From Peptostreptococcaceae bacterium oral taxon 113 str. W5053 (GTDB lineage Bacteria; Bacillota; Clostridia; Tissierellales; Peptoniphilaceae), in NCBI GenBank assembly GCA_000467935.1, contig KI259752.1, positions 1 through 22,377 on the forward strand: DNA of 22,377 nt, written 5' to 3'. A program made the translations under genes and the position numbers. Shown here piece after piece: positions 6,786-14,526 of the stretch. Each line of letters starts with the position of its first letter. Position 1 is the first letter of the stretch. The notes under the pieces are model-generated. The model was not told where the DNA came from and did no database searches. It was given only the letters and a program-made list of their open reading frames with translations.

Positions 6786-8132
6786 ATGATTTCTTATATT
6801 CCTTCAACGGATAAAGAAGTCCGGGAGATGTTGGATTTTATCGGCGTGAAGGATGCGGAGGAGCTGTTTTCCGATATTGCCGATGATTTACGTTTAAAGG
6901 GTCCTTTAAATCTTCCCGAAGCGAAAAGCGAACAGGAAGTTTATACTTATATGAAGAAGCTGGCTAAAGAAAATATTTCGGGGGAAGACTATCCCGTCTT
7001 TTTCGGCGGCGGAGCTTATGACCATCTAATCCCCTCCGTAATTCCAAGCATTGCGGGAATCAGTGAATTCTATACGTCCTATACCCCCTATCAACCGGAA
7101 GTCAGTCAAGGGACACTTCAATATATTTTTGAATATCAAAGTATGCTGAGTGATTTGACGGGTATGGATCTTTCCAATGCTTCTCTTTATGATGGCGGTA
7201 CAGCTTTAATGGAAGCTGCCTTATTGGCGGTAAATTATTCCAAACGCAAAAAAATTTTGGTATCCGCAACCGTATCCCCCTCCTATCGAACCATTCTAAA
7301 TACCTATGCTCATGCTCAGGGGATTGAGGTTGTACAAATTCCTTATGTCCATGGAGTAACGGATTTAAAAGCCTTGGAAGAATTGACGGATAAAGATGTC
7401 GCCGGGGTTATTGTACAAAGCCCCAACTATTTCGGTTTTATTGAAGATATTGAAAAAGAGGCTGAAATTACGCATCGGGTAAAAAAGGTAAGCTTTATTC
7501 AAGCATTGGATCCCCTGTCTTTAGGCATTTTGAAACGTCCGGGAGATATGGGCGTGGATATTGTTGTCGGTGAAGGTCAAACATTGGGTATGCCCATGAA
7601 TTTTGGCGGTCCCTATTTGGGAATCATGTCGCTTCGCAAGGCGTATATGCGAAAAATGCCCGGACGCATTGTAGGACAGACGACGGATGTCCATGGAAAA
7701 CGGGCATGGGTATTGACTTTATCGGCAAGAGAACAACATATTCGCCGAGAAAAAGCGACGTCCAATATTTGTTCCAATCAAGGCATCAACACTTTAATTG
7801 CCGCATGTTATATGGCTTTGTTGGGGAAAAAAGGGTTTCGTGAAGTCGCTCTTCAATGCGCACAAAAAGCACATTATCTCTATGAAAAAATTTTGGAAAT
7901 TGACGGCTTTGAGAAAATGTGCGATGCGCCCTTCTGGATGGAATTTCCGGTGCAATCCAAGTATAGCGGAGAAGAAATCCAAAAGGCTTTGTATGAACAG
8001 GGAATTCACGGTGGACTTTCTGTCCAAGAAGCTTATCCGGAACTTGGGAACACGGTGCTTTTTGCAATAACGGAAAAAAGAACCAAAGAGGAAATGGATC
8101 GATTGATTGAAGTGTTAAGGGAGTTAAAATAA
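6786..8132 (+). CDS. gcvPA: Glycine dehydrogenase (decarboxylating) subunit 1
   Basis: The N-terminal half of the P protein, 448 aa, in the split two-subunit form usual in Bacillota and thermophiles. With GcvPB it decarboxylates glycine on PLP and transfers the aminomethyl group to lipoyl-GcvH. Marks: 'FFGGGAYDHLIPSVI' (about 72-86), 'YTPYQPEVSQGTLQ' (about 97-110), 'NASLYDGGTALMEA' (about 130-143), 'GEGQTLGMPMNFGGPYLG' (about 263-280). This half has the fold of the catalytic subunit but not its PLP lysine, as expected. It starts one base after gcvH and overlaps gcvPB by one base (TAATG). Confidence 0.97.
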   Translation: MISYIPSTDKEVREMLDFIGVKDAEELFSDIADDLRLKGPLNLPEAKSEQEVYTYMKKLAKENISGEDYPVFFGGGAYDHLIPSVIPSIAGISEFYTSYTPYQPEVSQGTLQYIFEYQSMLSDLTGMDLSNASLYDGGTALMEAALLAVNYSKRKKILVSATVSPSYRTILNTYAHAQGIEVVQIPYVHGVTDLKALEELTDKDVAGVIVQSPNYFGFIEDIEKEAEITHRVKKVSFIQALDPLSLGILKRPGDMGVDIVVGEGQTLGMPMNFGGPYLGIMSLRKAYMRKMPGRIVGQTTDVHGKRAWVLTLSAREQHIRREKATSNICSNQGINTLIAACYMALLGKKGFREVALQCAQKAHYLYEKILEIDGFEKMCDAPFWMEFPVQSKYSGEEIQKALYEQGIHGGLSVQEAYPELGNTVLFAITEKRTKEEMDRLIEVLRELK

Positions 8133-9595
8133 TGAGAGAATATACAAAATTGTTATTTGACCTTTCTGTAGAGAATCGAATGGGTTATAGACTTCCAAAA
8201 CTGGATGTGGAAGAAAAAACTTTGGAAAGTTTGATTCCCAAAGAATTTTTAAACGAAAAGGAATTGATCCTTCCCGAAGTAGGTGAAACGGATTTGGTGC
8301 GCCATTATACCAATTTGGCAAATAAAAACTTCGGAGTGGATACGGGCATGTATCCTTTAGGTTCTTGTACCATGAAATACAATCCGAAAATTAACGAAGA
8401 AATTGCGGCTTTGGACGGTTTTAAAAATCTCCATCCTTTGCAAAAAGAGGAGAGTGTTCAAGGGGCTTTGCGTTTAATGTATGAATTGGACGAATCTTTG
8501 GCTGAAATTGCAGGGATGGATAAAATGACTTTGCAACCGGCAGCCGGTGCTCACGGCGAGATTACAGGGGTTCTTCTGATTCGCGCCTATCACGAAAAAA
8601 GAGGAGAAGGACAGAAAAGAAACAAAATCATCATTCCCGATTCCGCTCACGGAACAAATCCGGCTACAACGGCAATGGCAGGCTATCAAGTGGTGGAAAT
8701 TGCATCAACAAAAGAGGGTTTGGTGGATGTAGAGGCTTTGAAAGAAGCTGTCGGAGAAGATACGGCAGGTTTAATGCTGACCAATCCGAATACTTTGGGC
8801 TTATTTGAAAAAGAGATTAAACAAATTGCTCAAATTGTTCATGATGCCGGTGGACTGTTATATTATGACGGGGCCAATGCCAATGCCATTTTGGGGCATG
8901 TTCGTCCGGGAGATATGGGATTTGACGTATTGCATTTTAACCTTCACAAGACATTCTCTACGCCTCACGGAGGGGGCGGACCGGGAGCGGGACCCGTTGG
9001 AGTCAAAGCCTTTTTGGAAGAGTTTTTACCGACTCCGGTCATAAGAAAGAATGAGGAAGGATATGCTTTGGACTATAGTCTTCCCCACTCTATCGGAAGG
9101 GTAAAAGATTTCTACGGACACTTCGGTATTTTGGTTCGAGCCTACGCCTATATATTATCTTTGGGAAGAGAGGGATTATATAAATCCAGTGAAGTGGCGG
9201 TTATCAATGCGAATTATCTGCGTAAAAAATTGGAAGATGCCTATGAAATTCCTCATGACACGATCAATAAACATGAAGTGGTATTGGCAGGCTTAAAAGA
9301 CGCCCCGGAGGGAGTGCGTACTTTGGATGTGGCAAAACGTATGATTGACAAAGGCTATCATCCGCCTACCATTTATTTTCCCTTAATCGTTCATGAAGCG
9401 ATGATGATTGAACCGGCAGAATCCGAATCGAAAGGGACTTTGGATGAATTTGCGAAAGCGATGCTGGAAGTCGCCGAAGAAGCAAGGAAAAATCCGTCTT
9501 TTTTAAAAGAAGCGCCTCAAGAAACACCTATTTGTCGTCCGGATGAAACCAAAGCTGCTTTAGATTTGATTTTGAGATATGAGAAAGAGGTGTAG
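8132..9595 (+). CDS. gcvPB: Glycine dehydrogenase (decarboxylating) subunit 2
   Basis: The catalytic C-terminal half of the split P protein, 487 aa. The PLP-binding lysine is K273 in 'HFNLHKTFSTPHGGGGPG'. Other family marks are 'MYPLGSCTMKYNP' (about 73-85), 'LQPAAGAHGE' (134-143), 'DSAHGTNPA' (170-178) and 'VHEAMMIEPAESESKG' near the C-terminus. It forms the active P enzyme with GcvPA, encoded immediately upstream with a one-base overlap. lpdA follows after two bases, so the whole set is one transcription unit. Confidence 0.98.
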   Translation: MREYTKLLFDLSVENRMGYRLPKLDVEEKTLESLIPKEFLNEKELILPEVGETDLVRHYTNLANKNFGVDTGMYPLGSCTMKYNPKINEEIAALDGFKNLHPLQKEESVQGALRLMYELDESLAEIAGMDKMTLQPAAGAHGEITGVLLIRAYHEKRGEGQKRNKIIIPDSAHGTNPATTAMAGYQVVEIASTKEGLVDVEALKEAVGEDTAGLMLTNPNTLGLFEKEIKQIAQIVHDAGGLLYYDGANANAILGHVRPGDMGFDVLHFNLHKTFSTPHGGGGPGAGPVGVKAFLEEFLPTPVIRKNEEGYALDYSLPHSIGRVKDFYGHFGILVRAYAYILSLGREGLYKSSEVAVINANYLRKKLEDAYEIPHDTINKHEVVLAGLKDAPEGVRTLDVAKRMIDKGYHPPTIYFPLIVHEAMMIEPAESESKGTLDEFAKAMLEVAEEARKNPSFLKEAPQETPICRPDETKAALDLILRYEKEV

Positions 9596-9597
9596 TA

Positions 9598-10971
9598 TTG
9601 CGAATTGGAATTATCGGCGCCGGACCCGGAGGCTACGAAGCTGCAATAGCCGCTGCAAAATCCGGTGCGGAAGTTTATTTATTTGAGAAAGACAAAGTGG
9701 GAGGCACCTGTTTGAATAGAGGCTGCATTCCCACCAAGGCTTTTTGGAAAAATGGTGAAGTCGCCAATACGTTGAGGAAAAGTTCCGATTTCGGATTTGA
9801 GCTGGAAACATTCCGATTTTCCATGGAAAAAGCACAGAATCGTAAAAATGAAATTGTAAGTCGCTTGGTGGACGGGATTGAACATCTTTTGGCGGCATAT
9901 CCCAATCTTCATATCCTATGGGGGAACGCTCGGTTGGAAAAGGAAAAGACGATTCAAATTGAGCATGAAAGCTATGTATGCGATGCGATTATCATAGCCA
10001 CCGGTGCAAAACCTTTTCGCTTGCCGATTCGGGGAGCCAATCTCCCGGAGGTATGGACCAGTGAAGAAGCTTTAAATTTAAGGGAGCTTCCCAAAAGTCT
10101 GGTGATTATCGGAGCGGGGGTCATCGGTTTGGAGTTTGCGGCAATCTTTAACGCTTTAGGCGTTAAAGTCACTGTGGTATCCGATTTTCTTTTACCTCCG
10201 GCGGATGGGGAAATTCAAAAACGGATCAAAACGACCTTTAAACGCAGCGGTGTAGATATGCAAATCGGATTTTTAGCTCAATCCATCGAAAAAGATGGCG
10301 AGAATTTACGCATTGTCTGCAAAAAAATGGGTAAAGAAAAAAGTTTGGAATTGAACGCACAAAATGTGCTGATGGCTACGGGACGTATTCCCGTTGTGGA
10401 AGATTTAGGATTGAAAAACTTAGGTCTTGATTTTGATAAGCAAGGAATTGGGGTTGATGAAAACTTTGAAACCAATATTCCCGGTATCTATGCTATCGGC
10501 GATGTGGTACGCAAGGGAATTCAATTGGCTCATGTGGCTTCGGCACAAGGTATTTTTGTAGCGGATCGTTTGACGGGAGTAGAAAACAAAACGGATTTTT
10601 CCCTCTATCCTGCCTGCTATTTCTTTTATCCGGAGATGGCTCAGGTAGGAGAAACGGAGGAAAGTTTAAAGAAAAAGGGAAAGGAATACCTTGCCTTTAA
10701 ATTCCAATTTGCAGCCAACGGAAAGGCATTGACTTTAGGAGAAGGAGAAGGTTTTGTAAAGATACTCACTGATACAAATTCGGAAGAAATTTTTGGGGTT
10801 CATGTTTGGGGCTCCCATGCCAGTGACATTATTCATGAAGGAGTTATTGCTATGGCACATCACCTTTCGCCGAAGGCTTTGTCGGAAACCATTTTTGCTC
10901 ATCCGTCTTTAAGTGAAACTTTTTCAGAAACCGTTCATCAGAGTATCGGTCGATCGGTTCATTCCCTATAG
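9598..10971 (+). CDS. lpdA: Dihydrolipoyl dehydrogenase, L protein of the glycine cleavage system
   Basis: FAD disulfide oxidoreductase, 457 aa, that re-oxidises dihydrolipoyl-GcvH with NAD+. FAD-binding 'GAGPGGYEAA' is at 7-16, the redox disulfide is C38/C43 in 'GGTCLNRGCIPTK', the NAD-binding 'GAGVIGLEFA' at 171-180, the second FAD motif 'GIYAIGDV' near 300, and the catalytic His-Glu pair of the partner subunit H435/E440 in 'HPSLSE'. There is no N-terminal lipoyl domain. Translation must start at TTG (9598), since the GxGxxG motif begins only six codons in and no ATG or GTG fits; a weak AAAGAGG site precedes it. Its place in the operon dedicates it to glycine cleavage rather than to a 2-oxoacid dehydrogenase. 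A strong terminator follows. Confidence 0.97.
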   Translation: MRIGIIGAGPGGYEAAIAAAKSGAEVYLFEKDKVGGTCLNRGCIPTKAFWKNGEVANTLRKSSDFGFELETFRFSMEKAQNRKNEIVSRLVDGIEHLLAAYPNLHILWGNARLEKEKTIQIEHESYVCDAIIIATGAKPFRLPIRGANLPEVWTSEEALNLRELPKSLVIIGAGVIGLEFAAIFNALGVKVTVVSDFLLPPADGEIQKRIKTTFKRSGVDMQIGFLAQSIEKDGENLRIVCKKMGKEKSLELNAQNVLMATGRIPVVEDLGLKNLGLDFDKQGIGVDENFETNIPGIYAIGDVVRKGIQLAHVASAQGIFVADRLTGVENKTDFSLYPACYFFYPEMAQVGETEESLKKKGKEYLAFKFQFAANGKALTLGEGEGFVKILTDTNSEEIFGVHVWGSHASDIIHEGVIAMAHHLSPKALSETIFAHPSLSETFSETVHQSIGRSVHSL

Positions 10972-10978
10972 AGCAGAT

Positions 10979-11009
10979 AAAATCACAGGAAAGTTCCTGT
11001 GATTTTTTT
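10979..11009 (+). terminator. Terminator of the gcv operon
   Basis: A 10-11 bp stem AATCACAGGAA / TTCCTGTGATT with a very small loop and a T run, eight bases after the lpdA stop codon. Confidence 0.9.
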
Positions 11010-11028
11010 GTTCAAAAAAATTTCAATC

Positions 11029-11058
11029 TTGATAGTTTTTTCTTTCTATGGGTATATA
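11029..11058 (+). promoter_or_regulatory. Probable promoter of the 91-aa protein-ferritin unit
   Basis: TTGATA (11029-11034), an 18-base spacer and TATATA (11053-11058), just after the gcv terminator and about 40 bases before the next start codon. Confidence 0.5.
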
Positions 11059-11100
11059 TCGAAAAGTAATAGAAAATATATAAAGAAAGGAGTAGCGTGC

Positions 11101-11376
11101 ATGAACGACGTATTATTAATTCACCGGATAATACCGAAAGAAAATCCGGAAAAGAAACATCCTATGACATTCATCACGGGAGAAATGGAAGAGACGCGTT
11201 GGAACGATTTATTAGATTTGTTGAGCCGATTAGAAAGTCTGTCACTTTCCGATGTGATATTAAAATATAATGGATTTACGGTAGAACTTAAAACTGAAGA
11301 TATTCCCGAGTTGTTAAAGCAGGTATTAATCGGCGGATATCCAATCTACGAAGTTTATGAACTCTACGATCAATAA
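11101..11376 (+). CDS. Small conserved-looking protein of unknown function
   Basis: I do not recognise this 91-aa protein. It is soluble-looking, acidic towards the C-terminus, with no membrane segment, signal or Cys. The visible pattern is a short beta start ('DVLLIHRIIP'), a helix ('RWNDLLDLLSRLES'), two strands ('DVILKYNGFTVELKT') and a second helix ('IPELLKQVLIGG'), ending 'YPIYEVYELYDQ'. It starts at an ATG with an AAAGGAG site. The frame is open further upstream but runs back into the gcv terminator, so longer starts are unlikely. The ferritin gene follows after 17 bases with no terminator between, so the two are probably co-transcribed. Confidence 0.8.
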   Translation: MNDVLLIHRIIPKENPEKKHPMTFITGEMEETRWNDLLDLLSRLESLSLSDVILKYNGFTVELKTEDIPELLKQVLIGGYPIYEVYELYDQ

Positions 11377-11393
11377 TTTACAGGAGGAAAAAA

Positions 11394-11873
11394 ATGGGAA
11401 AGATTTTAGAAAAAATAAACGAACAAATGAATTTTGAATTGGAATCCGGGTATATTTATCTATCCATGGCGGCATATCTTAAGGACAGAGGTTTTGACGG
11501 AATGTCCGGTTTTATGCATAAGCAAGCTCATGAAGAATATGAACATGCTATGAAAATGTATGGGTTTTTGACCAGCGTGGGAAAACTTCCCGTCTTTGAA
11601 AGCATTAACAAACCGGCAGCAAATTATAAAAGCGAATTAGATGTATTTCAACAAGCTTTACAACATGAAAAAACGGTAACTTCCAGAATTGATGATTTGG
11701 TAGACTTAGCCAGAGAAGAAAATGATAAAAGAGCGGAAATATTCCTGCAGTGGTATGTAACGGAACAGGTGGAAGAGGAAGATGTTTTCACAGACTTGGT
11801 TTTAAAATTGGAAAGAGCAGACGGAAAATTCAGTGCTTTATATCTATTAGACGGTATAATCGCCGGAAAATAG
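11394..11873 (+). CDS. ftnA: Ferritin, non-heme iron storage protein
   Basis: Bacterial ferritin of the FtnA type, 159 aa. The family assembles 24-subunit cages that oxidise Fe2+ and store it as ferric mineral in the cytoplasm. Ferroxidase ligands can be seen in the expected places: E17, E48 with H51 in 'HEEYEHAMKM', E92 in 'HEKTV', and E124/E127 in 'WYVTEQVEEE'. No heme-binding Met of bacterioferritin is evident and the length fits Ftn. A CAGGAGG site precedes the ATG. It probably shares a transcript with the 91-aa protein upstream and is followed by its own terminator. In anaerobes such ferritins serve both iron storage and protection from peroxide. Confidence 0.95.
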   Translation: MGKILEKINEQMNFELESGYIYLSMAAYLKDRGFDGMSGFMHKQAHEEYEHAMKMYGFLTSVGKLPVFESINKPAANYKSELDVFQQALQHEKTVTSRIDDLVDLAREENDKRAEIFLQWYVTEQVEEEDVFTDLVLKLERADGKFSALYLLDGIIAGK

Positions 11874-11893
11874 GATTTCTATTTAAAATCGTT

Positions 11894-11922
11894 GGAGGCG
11901 AAATCTATCGCCTCTCTTTTTT
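11894..11922 (+). terminator. Terminator after ferritin
   Basis: GAGGCGA (11895-11901) pairs with TCGCCTC (11908-11914), followed by a T run. Confidence 0.85.
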
Positions 11923-11926
11923 GTTT

Positions 11927-11961
11927 TCGGGATAGCCTTTTCCCGATATATATGTTATAAT
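11927..11961 (+). promoter_or_regulatory. Promoter of the HPr-like gene with an inverted repeat at -35
   Basis: An extended -10 (TGTTATAAT, core 11956-11961) lacks a good -35. Where the -35 should be lies an inverted repeat TCGGGA-N8-TCCCGA (11927-11932 / 11941-11946). This may be a protein-binding site or just a second small hairpin after the ferritin terminator. The rest of the leader to 12048 is AT-rich with nothing else clear. Confidence 0.45.
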
Positions 11962-12048
11962 CTTAATATGAAAATGATTTATCAAATTTATATAGACACT
12001 TTTCTATGATATATTTATAGAGCAGTATATTGAAAGGGAGGTTGTGTA

Positions 12049-12309
12049 ATGCGTGAAGAAAAAGTAATGTTGATTAATGAAATCGGCTTACATTCTCGAA
12101 AAGCCAGTCGATTTATCAAAGAAGCTATTAAATTTAAAAGCGATATTTTTGTTTTAAAAGATAATCAGGAATATAACGGAAAAAGCATTATGGGTATTTT
12201 GAGCATGGGTGCTTTTAAAGGTGATGAAATCGTCATTCGAGCGGTTGGAGTAGATGAAGAAGAAGCTGTAGAAGCTTTAACTCAATTGATCAAGGACGGA
12301 TTGGTATAG
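12049..12309 (+). CDS. HPr-family phosphocarrier protein
   Basis: An 86-aa HPr-fold protein of canonical length. The phosphorylatable residues fall exactly at HPr numbering: His15 and Arg17 in 'GLHSRKAS', and Ser46 in 'GKSIMGILSM', the site used by HPr kinase in Bacillota. The active-site loop departs from the usual GLHARPA: Ala16 is Ser and the nearly invariant Pro18 is Lys. His15 argues against a Crh protein, which lacks it. It could be the general PTS phosphocarrier or a paralogue with a regulatory role. No enzyme I or PTS permease gene is nearby. It stands alone between its own promoter and a terminator, with a GGGAGG site. Confidence 0.9.
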   Translation: MREEKVMLINEIGLHSRKASRFIKEAIKFKSDIFVLKDNQEYNGKSIMGILSMGAFKGDEIVIRAVGVDEEEAVEALTQLIKDGLV

Positions 12310-12316
12310 GAACGGA

Positions 12317-12349
12317 AAGGCTTTTCTTTTTGGAGGGAAGTCTTTTTTT
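12317..12349 (+). terminator. Terminator after the HPr-like gene
   Basis: A stem of about 12 bp including several G-T pairs (AAGGCTTTTC... with ...GAGGGAAGTCTT) followed by a run of seven T. Confidence 0.65.
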
Positions 12350-12390
12350 GCGGTTTTTTTGATAGACGCAGCTTGGAGTTCAAATGCAGG

Positions 12391-12456
12391 ACATAGATTT
12401 GATATATATAAGTAATCCTCTATGTTCAAAGCTTGTGAAATGGGGCAATTCTATGT
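12391..12456. promoter_or_regulatory. Three copies of the ACATAGA/TCTATGT element before cdaA
   Basis: ACATAGA (12391-12397) and, in opposite orientation, TCTATGT (12419-12425) and again TCTATGT (12450-12456). The two direct copies are 31 bp apart, close to three helical turns. The last copy lies between the -35 and -10 boxes of cdaA. This is a possible operator set; chance is not excluded in AT-rich DNA. Confidence 0.35.
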
Positions 12457-12462
12457 TACAAT
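12433..12462 (+). promoter_or_regulatory. Promoter of cdaA-cdaR
   Basis: TTGTGA (12433-12438), an 18-base spacer and an extended -10, TGTTACAAT (core 12457-12462). The short leader that follows is almost pure GA repeat up to the ribosome binding site. Confidence 0.6.
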
Positions 12463-12494
12463 AATTGAGAGAGAGAAAGAGAGAAGGGGCGGAT

Positions 12495-13331
12495 ATGCAA
12501 CACTTTTTAAATATAATACAAAGCGTATCTTTTCGCGATCTATTGGATATTCTTATCGTAGCTTGTGTTTTTTATCGCGCTTTTTTAATGCTTCGAGAAA
12601 CCCGTGGAGAACAATTGATGAAAGGTATCATCATTATTTTTGTATTTGCAAAAATTACCGGTTCCGATTGGGTTCGTTTTTATACGATCAATTGGATGTT
12701 GGAAGGTTTATTAAATTTGGGAGCAATTGCACTTTTAATTGTTTTTCAACCGGAACTTCGTCGTGCGTTGGAAAATTTAGGAAGAAGCAATGTATTAAAA
12801 CAGTCGTGGAAAGATATTCATGGAGAAGAAATCAGTCATACGGTGGATGAAATCGTTCGAGCCTGCACCAGTTTGTCCAGACAGAAAATAGGCGCTTTAA
12901 TTGTCTTTGAACAGTATACGGGACTAACGGAAGTCATTGAAACGGGAACCGTCATTGATGCGAAACTTAGCATGGAGCTGTTAATTAATATTTTTATTCC
13001 CAACACACCTTTACATGACGGAGCATTGATTGTAAAAGGCGATAAGATTCGGGCAGCAGCTTGTTTTCTCCCTTTGACGGACAATCAAAATCTGCCCAAA
13101 GAATTGGGAACAAGGCATCGGGCGGCTATAGGAATTACGGAGCGGTCCGATGCAATCAGCTTAATCGTCTCCGAGGAAACGGGGGCTATTTCTATTGCGG
13201 AAAAAGGGAATATTTCCAGATATTTAGATGAAGAGACATTTAGAAATATGCTCTTGGATATTTATATGAAAGATGACTTAGTGTTGCTTGGCAGCAAGTG
13301 GAGGCGAAACAATGAAGACTCTAAAGAATAA
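12495..13331 (+). CDS. cdaA: Diadenylate cyclase CdaA
   Basis: Membrane-bound synthase of c-di-AMP from two ATP, 278 aa. Three N-terminal membrane segments (about 14-33, 41-55, 66-84) are followed by a short coiled linker and the DAC domain. That domain carries the DGA motif (175-177, 'LHDGALIV') and the RHR motif (207-209, 'GTRHRAAIGI'), both needed for catalysis. c-di-AMP controls K+ and osmolyte uptake and cell-wall homeostasis in Bacillota. The ATG at 12495 has an AAGGGG site; an open extension of ten codons upstream consists of the GA repeat and is rejected. Its last 20 bases overlap cdaR, its usual partner. The glmM gene that often completes the operon is absent here. Confidence 0.97.
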   Translation: MQHFLNIIQSVSFRDLLDILIVACVFYRAFLMLRETRGEQLMKGIIIIFVFAKITGSDWVRFYTINWMLEGLLNLGAIALLIVFQPELRRALENLGRSNVLKQSWKDIHGEEISHTVDEIVRACTSLSRQKIGALIVFEQYTGLTEVIETGTVIDAKLSMELLINIFIPNTPLHDGALIVKGDKIRAAACFLPLTDNQNLPKELGTRHRAAIGITERSDAISLIVSEETGAISIAEKGNISRYLDEETFRNMLLDIYMKDDLVLLGSKWRRNNEDSKE

Positions 13332-14520
13332 TTTGAGCTTTAAATTGGCGGCACTGTTGGTGGCTATTGTTGCCTGGTATTATGTGATGGAAGATAAAAA
13401 TCCGGTGAAAACCCAGGAATATAAAAATATCCCGGTGACAATTTTAAATCAAGAGCGGTTGTCTGAAAAACAATTGATTTTGATGGAACCGAAAAATCCA
13501 ACGGTGAACATTACCTTGCAAGGAAAACGAAATGAAATGAATCGTATAAATTACAATGAAATTAAAGCAAGTATTGATATCAAAGATTATTTAAGAGAAG
13601 GGACTCATTCCATCAAAGTTAATGTGGACAAGCCGAATACCCTTACCGTCATCAAGATGGATAAAGCCGAAGTTTCGGTACGCTTGGAAAATATCATCAA
13701 GAAAAATTTGCCCGTGAAGGTAAAAATCATGGACCAACTGGAAAATGATTATATTTTGGAAGAAACTAGCAGTAATCCGGCCGGAGTAACGGTAGAAGGA
13801 CCGTCTTCCAAGATAGCTCAGATCACTCAAGTCGTCGCACCGGTTTATGTAAAAAATATGGAAAAATCCACCTCTCAAAATGTATCATTGGAACTTTGGG
13901 ATGATCAGAACCCATTGATTCTGGATGGAGTGAAAATCAATCGGGAATTTGTCAGTGTTAATTTGGGATTGCAATATATTAAAGAGCTTCCTGTAGAAAT
14001 GGTTAAAGAAGGAGAACTCCCCAAGGGAATCAGTTTAATTACGACAAATATTTCTCCGAAGACGGTAAAGGTAAAAGGAGATAAAGGGGTATTGGATGCA
14101 TTGGAAAAAATAAAAACAGCTCCGATAAATCTTTCTCAAATTAAGGATGATTCAAAAGTTAAATTGACTTTAAAACTTCCGGACGGTGTGGAGCTTCACG
14201 GGAAAAAAAATAATATCTTTTGTAATTTCGTAGTGGACAAGGAGATTGAAAAAGATATTTTGATTCCGCCTACCGGCGTGAGTGTTGAAGGATTAAGGAC
14301 AGGATTTAAAGTTGAATTTTTGGATAAAGATTTAATTCTCGTAAAAGTAAGCGGCAAACGTTCCGTGGTGGACCATTGGAGCAGCAAAAATATTATTTTG
14401 ATTGCCAAAACGGATAATTTGGGCAAAGGAATTCACAAAGTGGCTTTAATTCCCAAAGAGATCCCGGATGCCAAATTTATTTCCATCAGCCCGGAAAGTA
14501 TCCATATTGAAATCAAATAA
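13312..14520 (+). CDS. cdaR: CdaR, YbbR-domain regulator of CdaA
   Basis: A 402-aa protein with one N-terminal membrane anchor (about 8-25, 'LSFKLAALLVAIVAWYYVM') and an extracytoplasmic part made of about four YbbR beta repeats. 'NLPVKVKIMD', 'ELPVEMVKEG' and 'KDILIPPTGVSVEG' mark repeat beginnings, and 'GPSSKIAQITQVVAPVYV' and 'GDKGVLDALEKIKTAPINL' mark repeat ends. CdaR proteins bind CdaA at the membrane and modulate c-di-AMP synthesis. It starts inside the end of cdaA with a GGAGG site, so translation is coupled. A compound terminator follows. Confidence 0.93.
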   Translation: MKTLKNNLSFKLAALLVAIVAWYYVMEDKNPVKTQEYKNIPVTILNQERLSEKQLILMEPKNPTVNITLQGKRNEMNRINYNEIKASIDIKDYLREGTHSIKVNVDKPNTLTVIKMDKAEVSVRLENIIKKNLPVKVKIMDQLENDYILEETSSNPAGVTVEGPSSKIAQITQVVAPVYVKNMEKSTSQNVSLELWDDQNPLILDGVKINREFVSVNLGLQYIKELPVEMVKEGELPKGISLITTNISPKTVKVKGDKGVLDALEKIKTAPINLSQIKDDSKVKLTLKLPDGVELHGKKNNIFCNFVVDKEIEKDILIPPTGVSVEGLRTGFKVEFLDKDLILVKVSGKRSVVDHWSSKNIILIAKTDNLGKGIHKVALIPKEIPDAKFISISPESIHIEIK

Positions 14521-14526
14521 ATAAGC

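Noticed and set aside
10999..11100. Longer N-terminus for the 91-aa protein
   Set aside because: It begins inside the gcv terminator and crosses the likely promoter; the ATG at 11101 has an AAAGGAG site.
11968..12009. 13-codon frame (MKMIYQIYIDTFL) at the predicted transcription start of the HPr-like gene
   Set aside because: It would be leaderless, has no link to any hairpin and is AT-rich; likely chance.
12049..12309. Crh (catabolite-repression HPr paralogue)
   Set aside because: Crh lacks the phosphorylatable His15, which is present here.
12422..12850. 142-aa open frame overlapping the start of cdaA
   Set aside because: It is a shadow frame of cdaA with no ribosome binding site and low-complexity, Arg/Ser/Cys-rich composition.
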